From [Clostridium] celerecrescens 18A (GTDB lineage: Bacteria; Bacillota; Clostridia; Lachnospirales; Lachnospiraceae): a stretch of DNA of 64,000 nucleotides. How positions within the stretch are numbered: position 1 is the stretch's first letter; each line of letters begins with the position of its first letter. Position numbers and translations under genes: made by a program. Of this stretch, positions 51,629 to 59,813 are shown one piece after another. The DNA is taken from assembly GCF_002797975.1 (NCBI RefSeq), contig NZ_PGET01000001.1:3851501-3915500 (forward strand), in the 5' to 3' direction. The notes under the pieces were generated by a model. The model did no database searches. It saw only the letters and a program-made list of their open reading frames with translations, and was not told where the DNA came from.

Positions 51629-51970
51629 TTATTTGACCGCGTCAACTCCCCTTTCTCCAGTGCGGATCCTGATGGCATCTTGTACATCGGATATAAATAT
51701 CTTCCCATCGCCAAATTCTCCGGTATACGCCTTATCTACGATACAGGCGACAACAGCCTCCGCCTGTTCCTCGGGCACCACCGTCTCGATTTTGATTTTT
51801 GTAAGAAAGTTGTAATCCACTTCAACGCCCCGGACAAACTCCGTCCAGCCCTTCTGGTTTCCACAGCCCATGACCTGCATAACGCTTAAGCCATTTAAGT
51901 TCAGCTTATCTATGACTTCCTTAATTTCCTCCAGTTTCTCCGGACGGATATAAGCTTCTATTTTTTTCAT
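51629..51970 (-). CDS. glnB: nitrogen regulatory protein PII
   Basis: 113 residues from MKKIEAYIRPEKLEEIKEVI at 51970 (GGAGGG upstream; the longer frame overlaps the amt gene and is rejected). The T-loop region and the C-terminal GEFGDGKIFISDVQDAIRIRTGERG are standard PII, though the uridylylation tyrosine region (EVDYNF) is non-canonical. It binds ATP/ADP and 2-oxoglutarate and docks on the ammonium channel encoded 16 bp upstream (GlnK role). Confidence 0.93.
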   Translation of the reverse strand: MKKIEAYIRPEKLEEIKEVIDKLNLNGLSVMQVMGCGNQKGWTEFVRGVEVDYNFLTKIKIETVVPEEQAEAVVACIVDKAYTGEFGDGKIFISDVQDAIRIRTGERGVDAVK

Positions 51971-51986
51971 ATGGCGACCCTCCTTT

Positions 51987-53222
51987 TTAATCCATACCGT
52001 TAAATGCAGGATAAGCGGTTTCTCCATGCTCCGAGATATCAAGTCCGAGAGCTTCCTCTTTTCTTGAAACCTTAATTCCTTTCGTAACAAGCGATGTAAT
52101 CCTCGCAGCAATCAGAGTACCTATAACAGCAATCACAATGGTGATCCCAATGGCCGCCAGCTGGCGGAGGAAAAGAGCGGCTTCACCAAATGCAAGGCCG
52201 TTCCAGGCCGCCGCCGGATTAATACTGGTTTTCCCAAATATACCGGTGGCAATCCCGCCCCAGATACCGCCGATCCCGTGACATCCGAATACATCTAAGG
52301 CATCGTCATAGCCGAATCTGGACTTCACGTAGTCGATAAAAAAATAACAAATAGGGCTGACAAGTCCTCCGATAATGATTGCCGCCCAGACCGGTACAAA
52401 GCCGGCACCGGGAGTTATGGCCACCAGGCCGATGACCATTCCGGTGGAAGCACCCACAAGGGTTGGCTTTCCGTTCTTTATAACCTCCACAAGTACCCAG
52501 GAAAGGAGGGCAGAGGCCGCTGCAGTGTTGGTCGTCATAAATGCGTGGGCAGCCAGCTCATTTGCCGCCAGGGCACTGCCGCCGTTAAAGCCAAACCAGC
52601 CAAACCAGAGCAGGGAAGCACCCAGAAATACAAATGGAATATTGTGAGGATGGTAAGGCGCTTTTCCCAGGTTCTTTCGTTTGCCAAGGAGAATGGAGAG
52701 TACCAGTGCACTGACCCCGGAGCTTATATGTACCACATTTCCTCCTGCAAAATCAACAGAGCCGATCCGGAATAAATAGCCTCCTCCCCATACCATATGA
52801 GCCAGGGGATAATAGACGATCAACGACCAGAGCACCATGAAAATAACGAGGGAAGCAAACTTCATTCGCTCCGCAATGGCTCCCGTGATCAACGCCGGGG
52901 AGATGATGGCAAACATCATTTGGAATATGGGAAAAGCCAAGGTATTGGGATAAGGCAGAGCGGTGTCCTTAAAAGTGTTGAAATTGAGACCGGTCCATCT
53001 TAAATCACCGATGACTCCTCCCAGGTCACCGCTGAAAGACAGGGAAAAACCAATCAAAACCCACATAACAGATCCGACTCCCATGATGATGGCAGATGAC
53101 ATCATCATATTAATAACATTTTTGCGTTTTACCAGACCTCCATAAAAAAATGCCAGCCCCGGCGTCATAATAAAAACCAGTGCCGAACTGATCAAAAGCC
53201 AGGCCAAATCTCCATGATCCAT
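51987..53222 (-). CDS. amt: ammonium transporter
   Basis: 411 residues with 11 membrane helices. AWLLISSALVFIMTPGLAFFYGGLV, the pore region and FGCHGIGGIWGGIATGIFG with the twin-histidine partner are typical of Amt/MEP. It takes up ammonium when nitrogen is scarce. PII follows in the same operon. The leader contains a terminator hairpin, so expression is probably attenuated when nitrogen is sufficient. Confidence 0.95.
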   Translation of the reverse strand: MDHGDLAWLLISSALVFIMTPGLAFFYGGLVKRKNVINMMMSSAIIMGVGSVMWVLIGFSLSFSGDLGGVIGDLRWTGLNFNTFKDTALPYPNTLAFPIFQMMFAIISPALITGAIAERMKFASLVIFMVLWSLIVYYPLAHMVWGGGYLFRIGSVDFAGGNVVHISSGVSALVLSILLGKRKNLGKAPYHPHNIPFVFLGASLLWFGWFGFNGGSALAANELAAHAFMTTNTAAASALLSWVLVEVIKNGKPTLVGASTGMVIGLVAITPGAGFVPVWAAIIIGGLVSPICYFFIDYVKSRFGYDDALDVFGCHGIGGIWGGIATGIFGKTSINPAAAWNGLAFGEAALFLRQLAAIGITIVIAVIGTLIAARITSLVTKGIKVSRKEEALGLDISEHGETAYPAFNGMD

Positions 53223-53259
53223 AATTGCAGCTCCTCCTTTTTAATCCAGATAAAAAAAT

Positions 53260-53301
53260 GAAGCCATAACCCTTTGTGCCAATGCACAATGTTATGGCTT
53301 C
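53260..53301 (-). terminator. leader attenuator terminator before amt
   Basis: GAAGCCATAAC and GTTATGGCTTC (11 bp, with an inner TTGTGC/GCACAA stem) followed by AUUUUUUU on the minus strand, 38 bp before the amt start and downstream of the promoter. The left arm overlaps an alternative hairpin at 53292-53312. Confidence 0.75.
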
Positions 53302-53312
53302 GTTGCCTTAAA
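53292..53312 (-). promoter_or_regulatory. putative antiterminator hairpin with ANTAR-type hexaloop
   Basis: On the minus strand GGC, the hexaloop AACGAA and GCC form a short stem, extended by TTA/TAA past one mismatch. A at loop position 1 and G at position 4 is the signature of RNA hairpins bound by ANTAR proteins. It shares bases with the terminator, so the two are mutually exclusive. Only one of the usual two hairpins was found. Confidence 0.4.
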
Positions 53313-53339
53313 GTTTTCTGCCGTCTCCGGTATAGGGTT

Positions 53340-53368
53340 AGACTAATGGAAGAGCAGTTTTTTGTCAA
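53340..53368 (-). promoter_or_regulatory. promoter of the amt-glnB operon
   Basis: TTGACA (53363-53368), 17 bp and TAGTCT (53340-53345) on the minus strand, giving a leader of about 110 nt. Confidence 0.6.
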
Positions 53369-53472
53369 GGAATTTCAGAAGAACGGCCTGATAAACTAAT
53401 TTATTAAATTTACTGGTTAAAAAAATAAATTAATTCTTTCATTTTCATTGATTTTAGGGCCTGGCATTTCTA

Positions 53473-54990
53473 TTATAGCAGAATCATACCGCCGTTATTA
53501 GCAATCTCCACCACAGAATGCTTACGCAAATACTCCAGGGCCATCTGCGGAACCTCTGTTCCAATGCGTTTTATGACCCGGCATTCCCTGTATACCTCAT
53601 AACCTCCCGTGCCGCTGGCCCGGTAATCGCTCATGCAAAGGCTTAAGGTGCGGCCTGCAAAAGGTTCTCCCTTATACAGGATCTTCTTCACCCGGTTTCC
53701 CACAGACTCTTTTAAGTCCACTTCAAAGGTGATCCCGGAAAAATAATCGTAATTATAATGCTCCACTTTAGGCTTTAAGAACACGTCTGATATCTCTATA
53801 TTCCCATGTTTTAAAGTAAAATATTCGGCGCAGCGCTCCAAAGCCTTTTTCATAGACTCTTCCTTTATCTCAAGGACCACAAGGGTATTTGAAAACGGAT
53901 AGACCCGCACCAGGTCCCGCATGGTCACATGACTCGGCAGGCTGATGGGCGAATTTCCCAGGCCAACACAGGAGATATCCGCTCCCGTATAGTCAAGCTG
54001 AACCTGATTGAAAAAATCTGCAATGGGCGACCCATAGAGTGCCATATCAAGCTTGCTCTTTTCCGGAACAGGCTCCTTTAAACGGCCGATGTCCACATCC
54101 AGCCATTCCTGGACTGCCTCCTCCAGAGGAAGCAGAGACTCATAAGGCTCTTTCCCATGAACTTCCCCGGCAGGGCAGACGGAAGATTTCACCGAGACCT
54201 TCCCATTTTCGAGCCTGATATCCAGACAGGCATACTGTGCGGCATTAGGAGCCAGCTGCAGGGTATGGGTTCCGAATAGATCTCTTCCTGGAACTGACAT
54301 GTGCTGGTGGGCTGTCAAAAGGATGTCGTAATCCAGCTCCTTTAAAATGCGGCAGCCCACATTTTCTCCTGATGTACTTAAAACCATTCCGTTGTCAAGA
54401 TCACATTCATAGCCGCCGTGATAGATGCAAACGGTGACATCTGCCTGGCTTTTCAGATTTTGCAGCTCATTTGCAGCCGCTTCAAAAGCATCAGTAATAT
54501 GGATCTTCTCTAAATGTTCCGGCTGCTCCCATACGTTAACATAATCTGTCACAACACCGGTCACTCCCAGGCGAAGCCCGTTTTCCAGCGTAAAGACATG
54601 GCTTCTTGATATCCGGGCATTTCCTTCTAAGTCTAAGGCATTGGCACAGAGGCAGATTCCTTTCAGTGCCTGAACGTATTCTGCAAGACACTCATAGCCA
54701 AAATTAAAATCATGATTTCCTGGAACAACGGCATCATAACCTGCCTCATTGTATACCCTTGCTATGGGGTTTATTCCAGGGACAGCTTCCTTTCTGGAAG
54801 TGATATAGGTGGCAAAGGGCGCCCCCTGCAACGTATCTCCTCCGTCAAATACAAGAGTATTTCCATCCTTTTGAAAGTTGGAGATGCAGTTTAGAAGTCC
54901 CATGGGCCGTTCTTCTCTGTCACCGTAAGAGGTGGGGAACAGGTATCCGTGCACATCCGAGGTGTAATAAATTCTTGCCTGTTTCTCCAA
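53473..54990 (-). CDS. 5'-nucleotidase/2',3'-cyclic phosphodiesterase family protein
   Basis: 505 residues with a TTG start (GGGGGTGA upstream). The metallophosphatase part has YTSDVHGYLFP, FDGGDTLQGAP, VPGNHDFNFG and LLTAHQHMSV; the C-terminal domain has the UshA-like substrate pocket (YPFSNTLVVLEIK and SDYRASGTGGYEVY). No signal peptide, unlike secreted UshA, so it acts in the cytosol. It is the last gene of the phosphonate-type ABC operon, 4 bp after the permease gene, and may release phosphate from the imported compound (inference). Confidence 0.88.
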   Translation of the reverse strand: MEKQARIYYTSDVHGYLFPTSYGDREERPMGLLNCISNFQKDGNTLVFDGGDTLQGAPFATYITSRKEAVPGINPIARVYNEAGYDAVVPGNHDFNFGYECLAEYVQALKGICLCANALDLEGNARISRSHVFTLENGLRLGVTGVVTDYVNVWEQPEHLEKIHITDAFEAAANELQNLKSQADVTVCIYHGGYECDLDNGMVLSTSGENVGCRILKELDYDILLTAHQHMSVPGRDLFGTHTLQLAPNAAQYACLDIRLENGKVSVKSSVCPAGEVHGKEPYESLLPLEEAVQEWLDVDIGRLKEPVPEKSKLDMALYGSPIADFFNQVQLDYTGADISCVGLGNSPISLPSHVTMRDLVRVYPFSNTLVVLEIKEESMKKALERCAEYFTLKHGNIEISDVFLKPKVEHYNYDYFSGITFEVDLKESVGNRVKKILYKGEPFAGRTLSLCMSDYRASGTGGYEVYRECRVIKRIGTEVPQMALEYLRKHSVVEIANNGGMILL

Positions 54991-54994
54991 CTGA

Positions 54995-55804
54995 TCACCC
55001 CCTGGCCAGCTTTACGCGTATTTTGGTGGATATGTATTCCACGATAAGAACTAAAACCACAAGGCCGACCAGAATAGCTCCCGCTTCATTCCACCGGTAG
55101 GCATTCATGGCAAAGATCAGGGGCGCACCTATGCCTCCGGCTCCCACCAGTCCCAGAACCGTTGCATCCCTTAAGTTAATATCGAACCGGTAGATCACCG
55201 TAGATGCAAAATTGGGAATCAGCTGGGGCAGGATTCCATACCGAATCTTCTGGAACGTATTGCAGCCGCAGGCATCTAAGGATTCCAGAATCCTGGTGTC
55301 CAGATCCTCGATGGCTTCAATATACATTTTGGATACCATACCAATGGAGCAGACGGACATGGTTAAAAGTCCGGTAAATGCACCGGGTCCGCTGACGCGG
55401 ATGAACATAAGGCCATATACAAAGGCCGGAATGGTCCTCACCGCCATGATCACCAAACGGCTTAAATAGGCTATGGGAGCCGGCATCAAATTAGATGCTG
55501 ATAAAAAGGACAAGGGAATGGCAAGAAATGCCCCCACAATGGTTCCTAAAAATGCTATGCAGACCGTTTCCAAAAGAAGGTAGGGAACTCCCTGTACGGT
55601 TAAATTAAACAGCAGTTTCCTGTCCGGGTGAAAAATCCCGTTTAAAATATTTCCGGCAATCTTTAGCCCTCCAAGTCCGCTTCCTGAAAAATCCACGGCA
55701 GAGCCGGACCATAGAACGAGGGCCAGGACAACCACGGACACGGTTATCCGGTAAACGGTGTTTCTTGGGCGTTCTTCATATGCTTTTTCAATCTGTTTAT
55801 TCAT
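54995..55804 (-). CDS. phnE: phosphonate-type ABC permease, PhnE, second copy
   Basis: 269 residues with about six membrane helices. FLGTIVGAFLAIPLSFLSASNLM and LDACGCNTFQKIRYGILPQLIPNF (coupling helix) match PhnE. It forms the transmembrane part with the other PhnE-like protein encoded 12 bp upstream. TAGGAGG precedes the ATG. Confidence 0.9.
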   Translation of the reverse strand: MNKQIEKAYEERPRNTVYRITVSVVVLALVLWSGSAVDFSGSGLGGLKIAGNILNGIFHPDRKLLFNLTVQGVPYLLLETVCIAFLGTIVGAFLAIPLSFLSASNLMPAPIAYLSRLVIMAVRTIPAFVYGLMFIRVSGPGAFTGLLTMSVCSIGMVSKMYIEAIEDLDTRILESLDACGCNTFQKIRYGILPQLIPNFASTVIYRFDINLRDATVLGLVGAGGIGAPLIFAMNAYRWNEAGAILVGLVVLVLIVEYISTKIRVKLARG

Positions 55805-55816
55805 CAGTCGGCCCTC

Positions 55817-56638
55817 CTACACCAGTTTCCGGCGGCAGTAACGGCTCACCGACTCAATTAAAAATACGGCAACAAACAGCATGATAAGAATCATGCCCAC
55901 ACTGGGGTATTCTCTCCAGCCTAATTTCTCATTCAGAATCAGCCCAAGGCCGCCTGCGCCTACGTAGCCTAAAATCGCTGCATAGCGGACATTACCTTCA
56001 AAGCAAAACAATCCATTGGATATATAGGAAGGAAGTACCTGGGGAATGATGGCGCTCACAAAGGCCCGGACCTTGGTGGCTCCTATGGCTTCCATGGCCT
56101 CAAAGGCTCCCATATCGGCAGTTTCGATCTCTTCATATAAAATCTTACCCATATAGGCAAAGGTGAAAACGGTAATGGCCGTAGTTCCTGCCAGGGTGCC
56201 CAGGCCGAACACATAAGTGGCGATCAGAGCGGTCACCAGAGTAGGAAGAGTCCTCACAATGCTTAAGAACAATCTCATGATGCTGACGACTGCAGAACTT
56301 TTTATAATATTGGTAGAAGCAGCCATAGCAAAGGGGATGACCAGCACCGCACCAATCACGGTCCCCAGAAGCGACATCTTGATGGTGTCAAACAAAGGCT
56401 TCCACACCTGAGAGCTATAGGAAAATGCCGGAGGAACCATCATTCCTAATATAACAAAGAACTGATTTCCCCTTTCCAACAAGACCTTCATGTCAAAGCC
56501 GGTGATTTTCACGGAAAGCACGGTTAAAAACACCAGGATCAAAGCGATCAGAGGAAGCCTGGAAGCCGGCCGAAAGACGGTCTTTCCGCTGGACAATTCG
56601 ATTTTCCTGGGCGGAAATATCTTGTCATATAAACTCAT
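55817..56638 (-). CDS. phnE: phosphonate-type ABC permease, PhnE, first copy
   Basis: 273 residues. MSLLGTVIGAVLVIPFAMAAS and MEAIGATKVRAFVSAIIPQVLPSY are PhnE signatures. The start overlaps the end of phnC by 4 bp (ATGA overlap). A heterodimer of two PhnE proteins is usual in clostridial systems. Confidence 0.9.
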   Translation of the reverse strand: MSLYDKIFPPRKIELSSGKTVFRPASRLPLIALILVFLTVLSVKITGFDMKVLLERGNQFFVILGMMVPPAFSYSSQVWKPLFDTIKMSLLGTVIGAVLVIPFAMAASTNIIKSSAVVSIMRLFLSIVRTLPTLVTALIATYVFGLGTLAGTTAITVFTFAYMGKILYEEIETADMGAFEAMEAIGATKVRAFVSAIIPQVLPSYISNGLFCFEGNVRYAAILGYVGAGGLGLILNEKLGWREYPSVGMILIMLFVAVFLIESVSRYCRRKLV

Positions 56639-57390
56639 CCTGCCGCCTCCTCTTCTTTTCCTTCATATATTTCATTTAAAATATCCTGGGTGACTTCAGT
56701 GGAAGGGCCATCGTATACGATCTGACCGGCCCGTATGCCTACAACGCGGCTTGCATACTGGAGCGCCAGATCCACATGGTGAATATTTAACAGGATGGTA
56801 ATGTTCATTTCCTTATTGATCCTTAAAAAATCTCCCATAACCTGTTTAGCCGTAACCGGGTCAAGGGAAGCCACCGGCTCATCCGCCAGGATGATCTGGG
56901 GATTCTGAGCCAGGGTCCTTGCAAGCGCGACCCTCTGCTGCTGGCCTCCTGACAGCTGATCCGCACGGACAAACGCCTTATCCAGGATTCCCACCTTGTC
57001 GAGTGCCTCTAAAGCCCCCAGCTTATCCTCCTTTGGATATATGCCGAACAGAGCCTTTATAAACGGCAGTTCCGGCACCTTAGACATAAGAACATTATTA
57101 ATGACCAGGGTTCTGGTCACCAGGTTAAAGGACTGGAAGATCATGCCGATTCTGCGGCGGAATCGCCTTAACTCCTTTCCTTTTAACTGCATTACATCGG
57201 TTCCATCTACGGTCAAACTTCCTTCCGTGATATCATGCATGCGGTTAATGGTACGGAGAAGGGTAGACTTTCCGGCACCGGAAAGACCGATGATCGCTAC
57301 AAATTCCCCCTGCTCAATCTTTAAGTTAACATCTTTTAAGGCATGAAAGCCATTGGGATACTTTTTGCCCACCTGATTAAATTCAATCAT
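56635..57390 (-). CDS. phnC: phosphonate-type ABC ATPase
   Basis: 251 residues. Walker A GLSGAGKST, signature LSGGQQQRVALART and Walker B IILADEPVASLD, plus the PhnC-typical GMIFQSFNLV. It energises import of a phosphonate-like substrate. It follows the binding-protein gene and a stem-loop. Confidence 0.92.
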   Translation of the reverse strand: MIEFNQVGKKYPNGFHALKDVNLKIEQGEFVAIIGLSGAGKSTLLRTINRMHDITEGSLTVDGTDVMQLKGKELRRFRRRIGMIFQSFNLVTRTLVINNVLMSKVPELPFIKALFGIYPKEDKLGALEALDKVGILDKAFVRADQLSGGQQQRVALARTLAQNPQIILADEPVASLDPVTAKQVMGDFLRINKEMNITILLNIHHVDLALQYASRVVGIRAGQIVYDGPSTEVTQDILNEIYEGKEEEAAG

Positions 57391-57417
57391 ATTTTCCTCA
57401 TTTCCCAGGATAGAGTT

Positions 57418-57456
57418 CGGAGGCGCCGCAAATGTATTCCGTTTACGACGCCTCCG
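57418..57456 (-). terminator. intergenic stem-loop between phnD and phnC
   Basis: 11-bp arms CGGAGGCG... (57418-57428 and 57446-57456, one mismatch) without a U-tract. Probably an mRNA-stabilising hairpin that keeps binding-protein message abundant rather than a true terminator. Confidence 0.4.
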
Positions 57457-57473
57457 CAGCCTGTGTGTATTAT

Positions 57474-58580
57474 TTATTTCGCATTTAATTCCTTAATCAT
57501 CTTCTGTGCCGCACGTTCATTGTCATAATCAGCGCTCTGTGCAGGCTTATATCCATTGTGGCTGTAGATGGCGATGACTTTCTTGCCCTCTTCCGTGTTG
57601 CCAATGTTGATAAATGCGTTTTGTACTGCCTTTATAAACGCATCATCCATGATTTTAGAGGTCTTGCTCACGCTGACCGTATCATTGAAAATAGGAGGAG
57701 TCACACCGATTACACCTGTTTCTTCCCAGATGGAGCCGGCTCTTCCGTATTCAGATTTCCATTTCTCCTCATAATCCCTGCGGGCGTCCGCATAGGTACA
57801 GAGAACATCCACCTGCCCGGAAGCAAGTCTTGCAAATGCGCTTCCATAAGAATCAGACTGAACTGCATGGGAAAGATTTAAAATATTCTTCTGGAAATTA
57901 TCCTGAAGCCATAAGGAGGGATAAATGTATCCTGCCGGTGAAGAGGATGACATAACGCTCCAGTTTGCTCCGTCTAAATCCTCAAAGGTCAATGCTTCGC
58001 CCTTGTTTACCTTATCTGACAATGCTTTCCCCTTTTCAGAAGGTCCTGCAATAATAAGCGCGCGGTAGGAAGTTGCCTGATCTGTGGTTCCCTCGGTTGC
58101 CTTACCATCATTCCAGTCCTTTGCGGAATCAAAATTCTTGCTTAATGCATCCCTGGTGGCCGTAAGAATCACTTCTGCGCCATCATCATAAAGGACATAA
58201 GTACCTCCAGGAATCAGACCGATATCTGCAGTACCTGCGGAAAGAGCCTCTCCAACCGCTTCATAGCTGGTTCCAACCGTAATTACTACTTCCCCGATAT
58301 CATAGCCTTCTTTTCCCAGCTCTGACTTCAGCATGTCTTTTAAAGGCTCTGTGGCGGTTACGATCTCCTGCGGCTCTCTGGAAGGAACAAAGTATACATT
58401 CAGTTTGTCGACCTTCTTGTTCTCAGCTTTTGCCTCCGCCTTTGTGGTTTCTCCTGCTGCAGAAGACGCTGCCTCGGTCCCTGCTGCGGTTGTGGCTCCT
58501 GTTTGGCTGCCGCCAGAACATCCGCCGATCATTGCTGCACAAAGTGCTGCTGCCATTAATACAGAAACTGTTTTTTTCAT
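57474..58580 (-). CDS. phnD: phosphonate-type ABC binding lipoprotein
   Basis: 368 residues from the ATG at 58580 (AAAAGGAG upstream). Lipobox IGGC (C21), a Thr/Ala/Glu-rich linker, then a PhnD-like fold: LNVYFVPSREPQEIVTATEPL, ADIGLIPGGTYVLYDDG and SSSPAGYIYPSLWL. Relatives bind phosphonates, phosphite or phosphate esters. It is followed by phnC-phnE-phnE and the nucleotidase-like gene. Confidence 0.9.
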   Translation of the reverse strand: MKKTVSVLMAAALCAAMIGGCSGGSQTGATTAAGTEAASSAAGETTKAEAKAENKKVDKLNVYFVPSREPQEIVTATEPLKDMLKSELGKEGYDIGEVVITVGTSYEAVGEALSAGTADIGLIPGGTYVLYDDGAEVILTATRDALSKNFDSAKDWNDGKATEGTTDQATSYRALIIAGPSEKGKALSDKVNKGEALTFEDLDGANWSVMSSSSPAGYIYPSLWLQDNFQKNILNLSHAVQSDSYGSAFARLASGQVDVLCTYADARRDYEEKWKSEYGRAGSIWEETGVIGVTPPIFNDTVSVSKTSKIMDDAFIKAVQNAFINIGNTEEGKKVIAIYSHNGYKPAQSADYDNERAAQKMIKELNAK

Positions 58581-58628
58581 ACTGCTCTCCTTTTTGTGTG
58601 ATTCATCGGTTCTTGGGATCATGAGTCA

Positions 58629-59603
58629 TCACGCACTGTCCCCTACCTCTAGCTTTGTCGGGAGATAAATTGTCATATTGTCCTTACGGCCTTCCTGGAT
58701 CTGTTCCAGCAGAAGCTTGATCGCTGTCTGCCACACGATATCAGGAAACATCCGGACCTTTGTGTACGAGGGCCATTTGGATTCCAGGGTCTCAATGTCC
58801 TTATAGATGACCACTGCCACATCCTTTGGCACGCGAAGTCCTGCATCCTGAAATGCTTCCAAAGCACCTTCCGCGACCTCTTCGCTTCCTAAGAGCACCG
58901 CTTCCGGCAGACGGCCTGACTGGATTGCCTGCTTTGCCAGATGATAACCGCTTTCCCTGCTGATATCGCCTATGTAAAAATTCTCTTCCTCATAAAAGCC
59001 TCTCTGCATAAAAGCTCCCCGGATTCCTTCCAGTCTCCGGTAACCGATTCTTACCTGGCCTTCTTCATAAATTCCTCCGATATAGCCTACGCTGCAGTAT
59101 TTTTTCTGGTCCATAAGATAGTCCAGCATTTCATGGATTCCCTTATTAAAGTCCATGACAATGCTGTCATACTCATAATCCTTTGGATCTGAATTGATGA
59201 ATACGATGGCAAAACTCTGCATACGCAGAAACTCCATCTCTTCCTCAGAAAAAACGCCGAAGGCCATGATACCGTCGTACTGTCCAGGCTGGTTTTTATC
59301 CAGCCGCTCAAACCGCACATCATTTTTTCCTGACATGGACTTTACGATTAGGTCCAGGGAAGAAAGCCTGATGTTGGTCCGGTCTTTCCGGATAATATGC
59401 CAGTCAGCAACTCCTATAACAATTCCTCTTTCTTTCTGCGCATGACGCCTCCTGGGTGGGACATATTTTAACTCGTGGGCAATTCTGAATATCCTTTTTT
59501 TCACTTCCGGACTCACCACAATGGTATCATCCTGGTTTAATACCCTTGATACCGTTGCAATGGATACATCCGCAAGCTGCGAAATTTCTTTTATTGTAGC
59601 CAT
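58629..59603 (-). CDS. LacI-family regulator of the phn-type operon
   Basis: 324 residues. HTH TIKEISQLADVSIATVSRVLN, then a binding-protein-like effector domain (YDGIMAFGVFSEEEMEFL, GYIGGIYEEGQVRIGYRRLEGI, DVAVVIYKDIETL). It is the first gene of the operon, 49 bp before phnD, and has a consensus promoter with a 14-bp palindrome. A LacI regulator is unusual for phosphonate uptake (normally Pho control) and suggests that the substrate is used as a carbon or energy source (inference). Confidence 0.88.
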   Translation of the reverse strand: MATIKEISQLADVSIATVSRVLNQDDTIVVSPEVKKRIFRIAHELKYVPPRRRHAQKERGIVIGVADWHIIRKDRTNIRLSSLDLIVKSMSGKNDVRFERLDKNQPGQYDGIMAFGVFSEEEMEFLRMQSFAIVFINSDPKDYEYDSIVMDFNKGIHEMLDYLMDQKKYCSVGYIGGIYEEGQVRIGYRRLEGIRGAFMQRGFYEEENFYIGDISRESGYHLAKQAIQSGRLPEAVLLGSEEVAEGALEAFQDAGLRVPKDVAVVIYKDIETLESKWPSYTKVRMFPDIVWQTAIKLLLEQIQEGRKDNMTIYLPTKLEVGDSA

Positions 59604-59630
59604 AATCTATATCCTCACCTTCCAATTTTC

Positions 59631-59659
59631 ATTATAATTGCAGTTTCTGTCAGCGTCAA
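59631..59659 (-). promoter_or_regulatory. promoter of the LacI-phn operon
   Basis: TTGACG (59654-59659), 17 bp and TATAAT (59631-59636) on the minus strand, 28 bp before the start codon. Confidence 0.75.
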
Positions 59660-59666
59660 TAAGTAA

Positions 59667-59680
59667 AGTAAAATTTTACT
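59667..59680. promoter_or_regulatory. 14-bp palindrome upstream of the LacI-phn promoter
   Basis: AGTAAAATTTTACT is a perfect palindrome 8 bp upstream of the -35 box. It may be the operator of the LacI protein, though it lacks the central CG. Confidence 0.5.
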
Positions 59681-59713
59681 AAATTTTTACCTAATTTTGA
59701 TCCGGTATTCACA

Positions 59714-59743
59714 AAAAGGATGTCTGACTTGAGACATCCTTTT
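59714..59743 (-). terminator. terminator of topB
   Basis: AAAAGGATGTC and GACATCCTTTT arms (59714-59724, 59733-59743) with a U-tract on the minus strand. A second hairpin, GTCACGGCCT/AGGCCGTGAC (59764-59793), lies between it and the topB stop. Confidence 0.75.
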
Positions 59744-59813
59744 CCTATACTACATGGTCCTTTGTCACGGCCTCCCTTTGTCCAGGCCGTGACTTGGTCG
59801 ATCAGCGAACCAG

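Noticed and set aside
51389..51889. 166-codon plus-strand ORF beside PII
   Set aside because: Its second half is the antisense of glnB, it lacks an SD, and no protein family fits. A TTGACA near its start is not enough.
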